Positions 1 to 7,060 of a stretch of DNA of 9,961 bases are shown here, piece after piece. This DNA is from Alphaproteobacteria bacterium (lineage in GTDB: Bacteria > Pseudomonadota > Alphaproteobacteria > ATCC43930 > CGMCC-115725): positions 1-9,961 of the forward strand of contig JAFAWI010000105.1 in assembly GCA_019241915.1 (NCBI GenBank), read 5' to 3'. Both the position numbers and the translations under genes were made by a program. Position 1 is the first letter of the stretch; each line of letters starts with the position of its first letter. Under the pieces are notes generated by a model. It had not been told where the DNA came from and ran no database searches. It worked only from the letters and a program-made list of their open reading frames with translations.

Positions 1-224
1 GCAGGGCCCGCTACGGCGACGGCAACGGCGACTTTCTGTTCGGCCCGTTCACCATTGCCGACGCGATGTATGCACCGGTCGTCACCCGGTTCCGCACATA
101 CGCGATCGACCTTGAACGCGAAGCCGACAGCTATTGCGAGGCGGTGATGGCGCTCCCGGCAATGCAAGAATGGCTTGCCGCGGCACGGGACGAGCCGATG
201 GTGATCGACCGGTACGAGTTCTAG
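1..224 (+). CDS. Glutathione S-transferase family protein, C-terminal part (5' end outside window)
   Basis: The open frame enters from the left edge (first full codon at base 3) and ends at TAG 222-224, giving the last 73 residues. The segment FLFGPFTIADAMYAPVVTR is the typical helix N-capping region of the all-helical C-terminal domain of glutathione S-transferases (an S/T-x-x-D motif, here TIAD). It is followed by the usual C-terminal helices with ALPAMQEWLAAA and a short tail ending in RYEF. The thioredoxin-like N-terminal domain that binds glutathione lies outside the window, so class and substrate cannot be assigned. The gene converges on cobA with about 67 bp between them and shows no link to the corrin pathway; it probably marks the edge of the locus. 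The family call is fairly secure, the specific function unknown. Confidence 0.85.
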   Translation, partial: RARYGDGNGDFLFGPFTIADAMYAPVVTRFRTYAIDLEREADSYCEAVMALPAMQEWLAAARDEPMVIDRYEF

Positions 225-291
225 CCGGAAGGCGTCGCCGCTGACAACGCCTCTCACCGCTCCCGGCAAGCGGAAGAGGACGCGAGCCGAT

Positions 292-1080
292 TCACGCCCT
301 GGCGAACCAGTCGAGCCTCCGGTGAAGCCGCGCGATTTCGCCGATCGCGATGATCGCCGGGCTCTGGACGGTTTTGCCCGCGCTTGCCGCCTCAGCCAGC
401 GACGTGAGGACAACTTGCTGCGCCGCGGTCGTCGCCCGGCTGACGATGGCGACAGGCTCGTCGGGCGCGCGGCCGGCGGCGATCAGCCGGCGCGTAATGT
501 CGTCGAGATGGGTCAGCGCCATATAGAGCACGATAACCGGCGAGCCCGCCGCAATTGCGGGCCAGTCGGGTGCACTGTCCTCCTCGCCCGGCACGGCGCC
601 GTCGCTGTTGTGGCCGGTGATCAGGGTGACCGCCGAGTTGATGCCACGATGGGTCAGCGGGATGCCGGCATAGGCAAGCCCGCCGATCGCGGCGGTGATG
701 CCGGGCACGATGCGGAACGCAACGCCGGCCTCGGCCAAGGCAAGCGCCTCCTCGCCGCCGCGGCCGAAGACGCAAGGATCGCCGCCCTTGAGGCGCAGCA
801 CCCGACGCTTGTCGCGGGCCAGCGCGACGAGCCGCGCCGAGATGTCGGGCTGACGCGGTGACGGCCGCCCGCCGCGCTTGCCGGCGTCTTCAAGCGCCGC
901 GTTCCGGGCGAGCGCCAGGATGCGGCGGTCGACCAGCGCGTCGTACACGACCACATCGGCGCTCTGCAGCGCGTGCAGCGCCAGCACCGACAACAGACCG
1001 GGGTCGCCCGGCCCGGCGCCGACCAGCCAGACGGTGCCGGGCCGCATCGCGGGGAGCCGCAAAGCCTTGCTGTCGATCAC
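292..1080 (-). CDS. cobA: Uroporphyrinogen-III C-methyltransferase (SUMT)
   Basis: This 262-residue protein is the committed entry enzyme to corrins. SUMT adds two methyl groups from S-adenosylmethionine to uroporphyrinogen III (C2 and C7), giving precorrin-2, in the cytoplasm. Visible family motifs are the SAM-binding loop VGAGPGDPGLL (20-30), YDALV (46-50), the LRLKGGDPCVFGRGGEE block (95-111), PGITAAIGG (126-134), GIPLTHRG (139-146) and a C-terminal IGEIARLH. Length fits stand-alone CobA; there is no CysG-type dehydrogenase/ferrochelatase domain, so precorrin-2 is not obviously diverted to siroheme by this protein. The start is GTG at 1080, chosen because GAGAGG stands 6 bases upstream; an ATG at 1047 (residue 12) has no such site. 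It is transcribed away from cbiD, from the shared 61-bp divergent region. Confidence 0.95.
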   Translation of the reverse strand: MIDSKALRLPAMRPGTVWLVGAGPGDPGLLSVLALHALQSADVVVYDALVDRRILALARNAALEDAGKRGGRPSPRQPDISARLVALARDKRRVLRLKGGDPCVFGRGGEEALALAEAGVAFRIVPGITAAIGGLAYAGIPLTHRGINSAVTLITGHNSDGAVPGEEDSAPDWPAIAAGSPVIVLYMALTHLDDITRRLIAAGRAPDEPVAIVSRATTAAQQVVLTSLAEAASAGKTVQSPAIIAIGEIARLHRRLDWFARA

Positions 1081-1141
1081 GCTGCGCCTCTCGCGGCAGG
1101 CAGCCGCTTTCGCGACATCGAATTTGCACTAAGATCGCATC
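1081..1141. promoter_or_regulatory. Divergent promoter region between cobA and cbiD
   Basis: These 61 bp are the only place in the window where two transcription units diverge, so they should hold promoters for both the leftward cobA and the rightward cbiD-cobK-ankyrin unit. The right half is locally AT-richer. On the plus strand TAAGAT at 1130-1135 resembles a -10 box, with a poor -35 candidate TTTCGC at 1108-1113 (16-bp spacer). If that -10 is used, transcription would start at or next to the cbiD ATG. The region is too short for a typical cobalamin riboswitch (about 200 nt with a B12 box) and I see none. The element calls are inference. Confidence 0.35.
1087..1092 (-). promoter_or_regulatory. 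Shine-Dalgarno site of cobA
   Basis: On the minus strand the bases read GAGAGG, with a 6-base spacer to the GTG at 1080-1078. This is the reason for preferring the GTG start over the downstream ATG at 1047, which is preceded only by GC-rich sequence without purine complementarity to the 16S tail. Confidence 0.5.
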
Positions 1142-2230
1142 ATGCCACGGCACGAAGCCAGTGCGCTGCGACGCGGATGGACGACCGGCGCTTGCGCCGC
1201 GGCAGCGGCGGGCGCCGCCTACGCCGCCTTGCTGACCGGCCAGTTTCCCGATCCGGTCGCGATCCGCCTGCCACGCGGCCGGCAGCCGCGCTTCCCGCTG
1301 GCATTGGCGGAACTCGACCCGAGGCACGCCCGCGCCGGCGTCGCCAAGGATGCGGGAGACGACCCCGACGTGACGCATGGCGCGACGGTCATCGCCGAGG
1401 TCGCCTGGGGTGCGACCGGCAGCGGCATCGCCTTCATCGCAGGCGAGGGCGTCGGCACGGTGACCCGGCCTGGGCTGCAGCTGCCGGTCGGCGAGCCGGC
1501 GATCAACCCGGGGCCGCGCACGATGATCCGCGAGACGCTGCGCGATATAGCCGAGGCCAATGGGGCACCCGATCCCGATGTCACGGTGACGCTGGCGATC
1601 CCGGGCGGCGAGCGGCTCGCGGAAAAGACGATGAACGCGCGGCTCGGCATTGTCGGCGGGCTGTCGATCCTCGGTACCACCGGCATCGTCGTGCCGTATT
1701 CGTGCGCGTCGTGGATCCACGCGATCCGGCGCGGCGTCGACGTCGCGCGCGCCGCCGGTCTCGACCATATCGCCGCCGCTACCGGCAGCACCTCCGAGCG
1801 CGCGGTGCAGCAGCTTTACGGCCTGCCCGACCATGCGCTGATAGACATGGGGGATTTCGCCGGCGGGCTGCTCAAATACTTGCGCCGGCAGCCGGTGCCG
1901 CGGCTGACCCTCGCCGGCGGATTTGCCAAAATGGCAAAGCTCGCCGCCGGTCATCTCGACCTGCATTCGAGCCGCAGCCAGATCGATATGCCGTTGCTCG
2001 TTGACTTGTTGCGTGCAGCCGGCGCCGATGCGGTCACGCTTGCTGCGGCGCAAGCCTGCGACAGCGCCGGTTCACTGTTGGCGAGCGCCGGCGGTTGGGC
2101 GCCCGCCATGGCCGGGGCCGTCGCCCAGCGCGCGCGGGCCGTGGCATTGGCGACGCTCGCCGGGCAGACGCAGGTCGAGGTCGCCATCGTCGACCGCAGC
2201 GGCGGTTTCCTGGCGCGGCTCGGCGCATGA
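1142..2230 (+). CDS. cbiD: Cobalt-precorrin-5B C1-methyltransferase CbiD
   Basis: This 362-residue protein matches CbiD over its full length. CbiD methylates C1 of the corrin ring using S-adenosylmethionine in the cobalt-early pathway, acting after CbiG opens the ring A lactone; in the aerobic pathway CobF takes this role. Visible signature blocks are RRGWTTGACAAAA (10-22), VAKDAGDDPDVTHG (67-80), GEGVGTVTRPGL (101-112), NPGPR (122-126), GGLSILGTTGIV (172-183), TGSTSE (214-219), GDFAGGLLK (237-245) and GGFAKMAKLAAGHLDLHS (259-276). The ATG at 1142 puts RRGWTTG near the N-terminus, as in the family; the Shine-Dalgarno is weak. It is first of a rightward unit, and its TGA overlaps the cobK ATG by four bases (ATGA). 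The identification is secure; whether the substrate carries cobalt in this organism is not shown by sequence. Confidence 0.96.
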   Translation: MPRHEASALRRGWTTGACAAAAAGAAYAALLTGQFPDPVAIRLPRGRQPRFPLALAELDPRHARAGVAKDAGDDPDVTHGATVIAEVAWGATGSGIAFIAGEGVGTVTRPGLQLPVGEPAINPGPRTMIRETLRDIAEANGAPDPDVTVTLAIPGGERLAEKTMNARLGIVGGLSILGTTGIVVPYSCASWIHAIRRGVDVARAAGLDHIAAATGSTSERAVQQLYGLPDHALIDMGDFAGGLLKYLRRQPVPRLTLAGGFAKMAKLAAGHLDLHSSRSQIDMPLLVDLLRAAGADAVTLAAAQACDSAGSLLASAGGWAPAMAGAVAQRARAVALATLAGQTQVEVAIVDRSGGFLARLGA

Positions 2231-3006
2231 GCGCGACACGCCTGCTGATCCTCGGCGGCACCGGTGAGGCGGCGGCGCTGGCGCGCGCCGCGATGACCCG
2301 TTTTGGCGAAGCGATCGACGTCACCACGGCGCTCGCTGGACGTACGCGGCATCCCGGCCCAATTGCCGGCCATGTGCGGATTGGCGGCTTTGGCGGCGCG
2401 GCGGGGCTGGCGCGCTATCTGGAAGAACAGCGCATCGACCGACTGATCGATGCGACTCATCCGTTCGCCGCCGAGATCTCCCGCGCAGCGCGTCTTGCCT
2501 GCAGCCAAGTGGGGGTGCCGCGCCTGCTGCTGGCGCGCCCGCCCTGGCGCCGGCACTCGCTCGACCGCTGGATCGACGTCGACACGTTAGAAGCGGCGGC
2601 ACAGATCGTCGGCCGCGTCGGGCGTCGGGCATTGCTGACGGTCGGGAGCGGTGAGATCGCCGCTTTCGCCCCGGCGACGACGGTGCGGTTTCTCGTGCGG
2701 ATGATCGACCCGCCGCGCGACCCGCTGCCGCTGCGGTTTCACGAGGTGGTGCTCGGCCGCGGCCCGTTTGCGCTGGCCGAGGAACGGCACCTGCTGCAGC
2801 GCCATGCGATCGACGTGTTGGTATGCAAGGCAAGTGGCGGCCATGCGACCGAAGCCAAGCTGATCGCCGCGCGCGAGCTGAGCCTGCCGGTGATCATGGT
2901 ACGGCGGCCGCCGGTCGAACGCGGGTTGTCTGTCGATACCGTCGAGGCGGCGCTCGATTGGCTCGCCGGGCTCGACGAGCGGCCCGAAGCCCGGCGGTTG
3001 CCGTGA
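2227..3006 (+). CDS. cobK: Precorrin-6A / cobalt-precorrin-6A reductase
   Basis: This 259-residue protein belongs to the CobK/CbiJ family, NAD(P)H-dependent reductases that convert (cobalt-)precorrin-6A to 6B. Visible blocks are the N-terminal nucleotide-binding strand-loop LLILGGTGEAAALA (6-19), the family hallmark DATHPFA (75-81), RPPW (104-107), LGRGPFALAEE (176-186), CKASGGHATEAKL (200-212) and VIMVRRPP (222-229). The frame stays open upstream to 2095, but the ATG at 2227 is right: it places the GGTGEA loop at residue 10 and forms an ATGA overlap with the cbiD stop, implying translational coupling. The next gene begins within its stop codon. CobK and CbiJ are homologous and sequence alone does not settle whether cobalt is present in the substrate; with cbiD beside it, a CbiJ-type role is plausible. 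Confidence 0.94.
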   Translation: MSATRLLILGGTGEAAALARAAMTRFGEAIDVTTALAGRTRHPGPIAGHVRIGGFGGAAGLARYLEEQRIDRLIDATHPFAAEISRAARLACSQVGVPRLLLARPPWRRHSLDRWIDVDTLEAAAQIVGRVGRRALLTVGSGEIAAFAPATTVRFLVRMIDPPRDPLPLRFHEVVLGRGPFALAEERHLLQRHAIDVLVCKASGGHATEAKLIAARELSLPVIMVRRPPVERGLSVDTVEAALDWLAGLDERPEARRLP

Positions 3007-3584
3007 AGTGCGCGCGTCTTCTCGTCCTGGCGCTGCTGGCGGGCGGCGCGGCCGCACCGGCGCACGCCGATCTCGCCAGCAAGCTCAACCCGTTCGGCGA
3101 ATATTACAACAACATCCCGCGGGCCGCGCAGACCGGCGATGTCGGCAAGATCCGGTCGCTGCTCGCGGACGGGTACAGCCCCAACCAAACCGACGAAAAC
3201 GGTGGCACCACAGGGATGCACATCGCCGCGCAAACCGGCAATCTCCAGATCTTGGCGATCCTTTACAAGGCCGGCGCAGACATCAACCAGAAGGACAAGG
3301 TCGGTAGCACGCCGCTCGACTACGCAGCCGAGCGGGGCCGCCTCGAGGCACTCAAGCTGCTGCTCGATATGAAGGCGAACGTCGACATGGAGAACAAGAA
3401 CGGCATGACGCCCCTGATGTTCGCCGCGAAGAGCGGCGACATCGAGGCCGTGCGCGCGTTGCTGGCGCGCGGCGCCAATCCGAACAAGACCGACTACACC
3501 GGACGCGACGCCGCCGGATGGGCTTTGGAATCGCATCGCCAGGGGGTCCTGCAGCTGCTGCACGACCCGATTCGCAAGCACTGA
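3003..3584 (+). CDS. Exported ankyrin-repeat protein in the cob locus
   Basis: This 193-residue protein starts at a GTG whose last bases are the cobK stop (GTGA, 4-base overlap). That start gives a textbook signal peptide: K2 and R5, a hydrophobic core LLVLALLAGG, and a likely cleavage after AHA (residue 22), with no lipobox cysteine. The mature part is ankyrin repeats: a degenerate first unit (about 36-67), three good ones (68-101, 102-134 with TPLDYAA, 135-167 with TPLMFAA) and a capping partial repeat (168-193). The ends of the units read GADINQKD, KANVDMEN and GANPNKTD, typical ankyrin loops. Such proteins mediate protein-protein contacts, and I infer a periplasmic location. The partner is unknown and the family has no corrin role I know of. 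Its frame continues upstream within cobK (ATG at 2823), but that part lacks repeat character and would bury the signal peptide. Confidence 0.9.
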   Translation: MKCARLLVLALLAGGAAAPAHADLASKLNPFGEYYNNIPRAAQTGDVGKIRSLLADGYSPNQTDENGGTTGMHIAAQTGNLQILAILYKAGADINQKDKVGSTPLDYAAERGRLEALKLLLDMKANVDMENKNGMTPLMFAAKSGDIEAVRALLARGANPNKTDYTGRDAAGWALESHRQGVLQLLHDPIRKH

Positions 3585-3596
3585 ACGCCGGCCCAG

Positions 3597-4352
3597 TCAG
3601 CGCCGCGGGCGCAGCACGTGGTGATGGTCGGGCGCGTAGAGACGGCTCTCGGCGCCCTCGCCGGCAAGCGCGGGCCCGACCAGGATCAACGCCGTGCGCG
3701 TGATACCCGCGGCCTTTGCCGCGTCGCGGATCGTCGTCAGCGTGCCGCGCAGCAGCCGTTGATCGGGCCAGCTGACGCGGTAGGCGACGACGGCCGGACA
3801 ATCCGCGCCGTAATGCGGCAGCAGCGTGCGCACGACCCGCGCCAGGTTGGCGATCGACAGATGGATCGCCAGCGTCGCACCGGTCGCCGCGAGACGCGTC
3901 AGGTCTTCGCGCGCCGGCATTGGCGACGAACGCGTCGAGGTTCGGGTCAGGATCACGGTCTGCGCGACCTCGGGCAGTGTCAGTTCGCAGCGGAGCGCCG
4001 CGGCGGCGGCGGCCATGGCCGGCACCCCCGGCGTCACATCGTAAGCGATCCCGAGCGCAGCGAGCCGGCGCATCTGTTCGGCAATCGCGCCGTAAAGCGA
4101 GGGGTCGCCCGAATGTACGCGCGCTACGTCGAGCCCCGCGGCATGCGCCGACGCGATCTCCGCGACGATCTCGTTGAGCGTCAGCGGCGCGGTATCGATC
4201 ACACGGGCGCCGACCGGTGCGGCGGCCACGATCTCGGCCGGCACCAGCGAACCGGCGTAAAGGCAGACCGGACAGCGCTCGATCAGCCGCAGCCCGCGGA
4301 TCGTGATCAGGTCTGCGGCGCCGGGGCCGGCGCCGATAAAATGCACCGTCAC
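3597..4352 (-). CDS. cobM: Precorrin-4 C11-methyltransferase (CobM/CbiF)
   Basis: This 251-residue SAM-dependent methyltransferase adds the C11 methyl group to (cobalt-)precorrin-4, giving precorrin-5. Motifs of the tetrapyrrole methylase fold are FIGAGPGAADLITIRG (5-20), the CobM/CbiF hallmark CLYAGSLVP (about 27-35), RVHSGDPSLYGAIAEQ, YDVTPGVPAMAAAAAAL and TLPEVAQTVILTRTSTR, ending with ALILVGPAL. The start is GTG at 4352, whose four bases GTGA overlap the stop of the cbiG-cobJ gene; a second GTG two codons on (4346) is possible but not coupled. The frame is open back to 4796, but that part is antisense-like arginine-rich sequence opposing a conserved gene. It is the last gene of the leftward run and converges on the ankyrin gene with 12 bp between the stops; no stem-loop with a T-run is visible there. 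Confidence 0.95.
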   Translation of the reverse strand: MTVHFIGAGPGAADLITIRGLRLIERCPVCLYAGSLVPAEIVAAAPVGARVIDTAPLTLNEIVAEIASAHAAGLDVARVHSGDPSLYGAIAEQMRRLAALGIAYDVTPGVPAMAAAAAALRCELTLPEVAQTVILTRTSTRSSPMPAREDLTRLAATGATLAIHLSIANLARVVRTLLPHYGADCPAVVAYRVSWPDQRLLRGTLTTIRDAAKAAGITRTALILVGPALAGEGAESRLYAPDHHHVLRPRR

Positions 4353-6157
4353 TTGTCGCCGTAGCCGCGCGGCGTGTAGAGAAGCGGCGGATCGCCGGCA
4401 ACGACGCGGGTCGTACTGCTGCCGACAATCACAATTGAGAGCATGTCGATTTCGGCCCTGGGAAGGTCGGCAAGCTCGACGATCCGCCACACCTCCCGAT
4501 CCCGGCCGAGATTGCGCGCGATCAGCACCGGGGTCCGCGGCGAGCGGTGGGAAAGCAGGATCGCCGCTGCTTCGTCGAGCCCCGTCCGGCGCCGCACGGA
4601 GCGCGGATTGTAAAGCGCAACGACAAAATCGGCGGCCGCGGCCGCCTCGATCCGGCGGCGGATCGCTGCCCATGGGGTCAGCAGGTCCGACAGCGAAATC
4701 GCGCAGAAATCGTGGCCGAGCGGCGCGCCGGCACGCGCCGCGGCGGCCTGCATCGCACTGACCCCCGGCGACACGACGATGTCGACCGCGGCCCAATCGG
4801 GCCGCGCCTCGCCGTCGATCAGCTCGAAGACGAGGGCTGCCAACCCGTAGATCCCGGCATCGCCCGACGATACCAGCGCCACCTCGCGGCCGGTCGCGGC
4901 GAGGTCAAGCGCCAATCGCACCCGGCCGGCCTCGGCCCCCAGCACGCCGCGGTGCAACGTCTTGCCGGCCACGGCCGGCCCGAGCAAGTCCAGGTAAAGC
5001 CCATAGCCGACGACATCGCTCGCGGCGCTCAGCAGCTCGCTGGCTTCGGGCGTGCGCCACGCGGCATCCCCCGGGCCGATGCCGACGACCGCCAGTCGGC
5101 CGCGCGGCCGGCCGAGCGCGGCAGTCTCGATCGGCGCCGCGGCGCGAGCGACGGCGCAGGTCGCGCGCTTGGATTTGCGCTTCGGTACGACCAACGCACC
5201 GTCCGTCCCGGCGCCGGCGAGGGCCGCCCCTTCGGCGACGCCCCAGCAACCGGTAGCGCGGAATGCGGCCTGGGAGCGCTCGCTGAGGCGCGGCGTCTCG
5301 TCGAGCAATCGTGCTGCTGGAAAAAAGCGCGCCGGGACGCCGAGCCGCTCGGCCAGCGCATGAATGCCCCGTTCGCCAAGCTTGAGCTCGACCGACACCA
5401 CGGCCGCAACGGCGCCGGCGGCGAGCCCGGCGTCGGCGAGGCTGCGCTCGGCCAACTCCGCGATCTCGTCGGCAGCGCAGCCGCGCTCGCAGCCGACCCC
5501 GAGCGCCAGCACCGGCGGCAGAAACACCAGCGCCGTATCGTCTGCCCCGACAAGCCGATCGGTCACGCGTACCGCCAGCGGCGCCTCGTCTGCCCAAACA
5601 ATATCGCGGGCGCGCAACCAGTCGCCGACACCCAGCTCGTCGCTGAATGCCACCGGCCGGTCTGCGATCAGCGCGGCGGCAATGTCTTTGACGCGATCCG
5701 GGTTGGCGATGCGCCAGCCGGGCGGCGGCTCGTCGAGCGCCAAGCCGAGCCGCAGATCGCCGGCCGTGGTGACCGCCGCGACACCGCCGAGCGCTGGGGC
5801 GATGCGACGGGCAAGGCGGTTCGCGCCATGGTGGCCGCCGAGCAGCGGCACCACCGCCGAGCCGTCCTCGGCGATTGCGAGCACCGGCGGCTCGCGGCCT
5901 TTGTTGTCGAGGAGCGGCGCCAGCGCCCGGATCAGGATGCCGCTGGCGCACAGCCCGATGATCGGCCGGCCCGCGAGAAACAGCGCCGCGAGATGCGGCG
6001 CCAGGCGCTCGTACTTCCGATCCCAGTCGCCGGCCGCCCCGTGCGGCCCGTGCAGATCGGCACCCGGCAGCACATCCCGCAGCCGCCGGCCCAGCGCCGC
6101 GCTGCTCGGGCCCAGCGCGACAATCGCAGCCGGCAACGCGCCGCTAGGTCGCGGCAT
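4349..6157 (-). CDS. cobJ: CbiG-CobJ fusion: cobalt-precorrin-5A hydrolase / precorrin-3B C17-methyltransferase
   Basis: One 602-residue frame carries two enzymes. The N-terminal half is CbiG: an N-terminal domain with PIIGLCASGILIRALAPLL (65-83), EDGSAVVPLLGGHHGANRLA (97-116) and AVTTAGD (128-134), then a CobE/CbiG C-terminal domain starting LGVGCERGCAADEI (219-232) and running to about 320. CbiG opens the ring A delta-lactone, releasing the C20 carbon as acetaldehyde. A basic linker (about 325-350, KRKSKR) leads to CobJ: VVGIGPGD (357-364), VSSGDAGIYG (429-438), SPGVSAMQAAAARAGAPLGHDFC (463-485), YNPRS (516-520) and SIVIVGSSTTR (574-584). CobJ/CbiH methylates C17 with ring contraction. The ATG at 6157 overlaps the mutarotase stop by 14 bp and has no Shine-Dalgarno, so coupling is likely. 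Both domains look intact. The two act at non-adjacent steps (3B to 4, and 5A to 5B), with CobM between them. Confidence 0.94.
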   Translation of the reverse strand: MPRPSGALPAAIVALGPSSAALGRRLRDVLPGADLHGPHGAAGDWDRKYERLAPHLAALFLAGRPIIGLCASGILIRALAPLLDNKGREPPVLAIAEDGSAVVPLLGGHHGANRLARRIAPALGGVAAVTTAGDLRLGLALDEPPPGWRIANPDRVKDIAAALIADRPVAFSDELGVGDWLRARDIVWADEAPLAVRVTDRLVGADDTALVFLPPVLALGVGCERGCAADEIAELAERSLADAGLAAGAVAAVVSVELKLGERGIHALAERLGVPARFFPAARLLDETPRLSERSQAAFRATGCWGVAEGAALAGAGTDGALVVPKRKSKRATCAVARAAAPIETAALGRPRGRLAVVGIGPGDAAWRTPEASELLSAASDVVGYGLYLDLLGPAVAGKTLHRGVLGAEAGRVRLALDLAATGREVALVSSGDAGIYGLAALVFELIDGEARPDWAAVDIVVSPGVSAMQAAAARAGAPLGHDFCAISLSDLLTPWAAIRRRIEAAAAADFVVALYNPRSVRRRTGLDEAAAILLSHRSPRTPVLIARNLGRDREVWRIVELADLPRAEIDMLSIVIVGSSTTRVVAGDPPLLYTPRGYGDK

Positions 6158-7022
6158 CGACGGCGATGCGGGTCGTCATCCGATGCTCGGCGCCGGCGGC
6201 GATCGTGATGCGGTTGTCGGCGACATTACCGGTTTCAACGCAGACCATCGGCCGCCAATTGCCGCTACCGAGGTCGCCGAGCGCGGCAGCCTTCTCGGCC
6301 CATGGGTTCCAGACGATGGCCGAGGCAGCGCCCTGCTTGGCGATGACGATGCGGCGGCCGCGGGCGGGATCGCGCAGGATCAGCGTATCCGGCGTGTCGA
6401 GATAAACGCTGTCGGTCTCCTTCGCGAGCGTGAGTGGCGCCCCGGTTGGTGGGCGGCGCGCGAAATTCGCGGTCTTGTCGATAAAGGCGCTGCCCTGCAG
6501 CCCTGTCACCGTGACCCGCTCCACATCGGCGACGGCAAAATAGGTGTGCAGCGCCTCCTCAAACGAGGCTGGCTCCACGCCAGTGTTGCGCACCCCCAGT
6601 TCCAGGCTGAGTTCGCGTCCGAACGCTACACAGTAGGAAAGCGCGAATCCGTCGAGTGTGTGCGACAGCAACAGCGTCGCACGCTTGCCGTCGCACGCGA
6701 CCGTCTCGAGCTGCCACGGCGCGGTCCTGACCAGCCCGTGTTGCGGCGCTTGCGGGTCGCTCGGGTGCGCGCCGAACCACGGGAAGATCACCGGGATGCC
6801 GCCGCGGATCGCCTTGCCGGGCCCGAACACCGCGGTGGGGCTGGTGAAGATTACCGGCTGCTGGCCCGGCAGTTGCCAACCGGTGACTTGGGCCCCTTGC
6901 AAAAACAATTCGCCCGTCGCGCCGGCGACCGCGACGCGCACCCGGACGAGACCGTGTTCGGTGTCATCGAAGGCGACGCCGGCGGCGGCGCCGAAGCGGT
7001 GGGCGAGTTCGGCTGCGCTCAT
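6144..7022 (-). CDS. D-hexose-6-phosphate mutarotase (YeaD-like glucose-6-phosphate 1-epimerase)
   Basis: This 292-residue protein is of the aldose-1-epimerase superfamily, YeaD-type branch, which interconverts alpha and beta anomers of glucose-6-phosphate and related hexose phosphates. Visible landmarks are AIRGGIPVIFPWFG (71-84), QHGLVRTAPW (94-103), EEALHTYF (155-162, likely catalytic His159), WNPWAEKA (238-245) and VCVETGN (260-266, likely catalytic Glu263). The RGG and HG..R arginines should bind the phosphate. I chose ATG 7022 because AAGGA stands 6 bases upstream and the family begins near here. An upstream in-frame ATG pair at 7064/7061 overlaps the cobI stop and would add MMRRRHSYYCQGSP, which does not look like family sequence. 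The gene sits between cobI and cbiG-cobJ; no biochemical link to corrins is known to me. The superfamily call is secure, the sugar specificity inferred. Confidence 0.93.
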   Translation of the reverse strand: MSAAELAHRFGAAAGVAFDDTEHGLVRVRVAVAGATGELFLQGAQVTGWQLPGQQPVIFTSPTAVFGPGKAIRGGIPVIFPWFGAHPSDPQAPQHGLVRTAPWQLETVACDGKRATLLLSHTLDGFALSYCVAFGRELSLELGVRNTGVEPASFEEALHTYFAVADVERVTVTGLQGSAFIDKTANFARRPPTGAPLTLAKETDSVYLDTPDTLILRDPARGRRIVIAKQGAASAIVWNPWAEKAAALGDLGSGNWRPMVCVETGNVADNRITIAAGAEHRMTTRIAVDAAT

Positions 7023-7031
7023 CGGCGATCC
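7020..7031 (-). repeat. Direct repeat copy 2 (GGATCGCCGATG), includes the mutarotase start codon
   Basis: On the minus strand the 12 bases GGATCGCCGATG occur here and again at 7062-7073, exactly 42 bp (14 codons) apart. In both copies the final ATG is an in-frame candidate start of the mutarotase and GGA is its candidate ribosome-binding core. Beyond the 12 bases the copies diverge. Confidence 0.7.
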
Positions 7032-7033
7032 TT
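7029..7033 (-). promoter_or_regulatory. Shine-Dalgarno deciding the mutarotase start
   Basis: On the minus strand AAGGA lies 6 bases before the ATG at 7022-7020. The upstream candidate ATG at 7064 has only GCGGA in the matching position, so the 7022 start is preferred. Confidence 0.5.
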
Positions 7034-7060
7034 GGCAATAATAGGAATGGCGGCGGCGCA

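Noticed and set aside
230..252. Inverted repeat AGGCGT / ACGCCT between the GST gene and cobA as a terminator
   Set aside because: The arms are only 6 bp with an 11-base loop and no T-run on either strand; too weak to annotate.
1922..1938. Dyad TTTGCCA-AAA-TGGCAAA in cbiD
   Set aside because: It encodes the conserved CbiD segment GFAKMAK, so protein constraint explains it well enough.
890..2053. 387-codon minus-strand frame across cobA and cbiD
   Set aside because: It overlaps the conserved start of cobA in another frame and lies antisense to cbiD; no family features.
2823..3584. Longer ankyrin gene starting at ATG 2823
   Set aside because: It would overlap cobK by about 180 bp and hide the signal peptide; the GTG at 3003 gives a 4-base overlap and a proper leader.
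4635..4650. 16-bp GC palindrome region (GGCGGCCGCGGCCGCC) in the CobJ domain
   Set aside because: All G/C and in an alanine-rich coding stretch; expected by composition.
4547..6208. 553-codon plus-strand frame opposite the cbiG-cobJ fusion
   Set aside because: Antisense to a conserved two-domain enzyme; composition is repetitive R/A/G/D with no recognisable motif.
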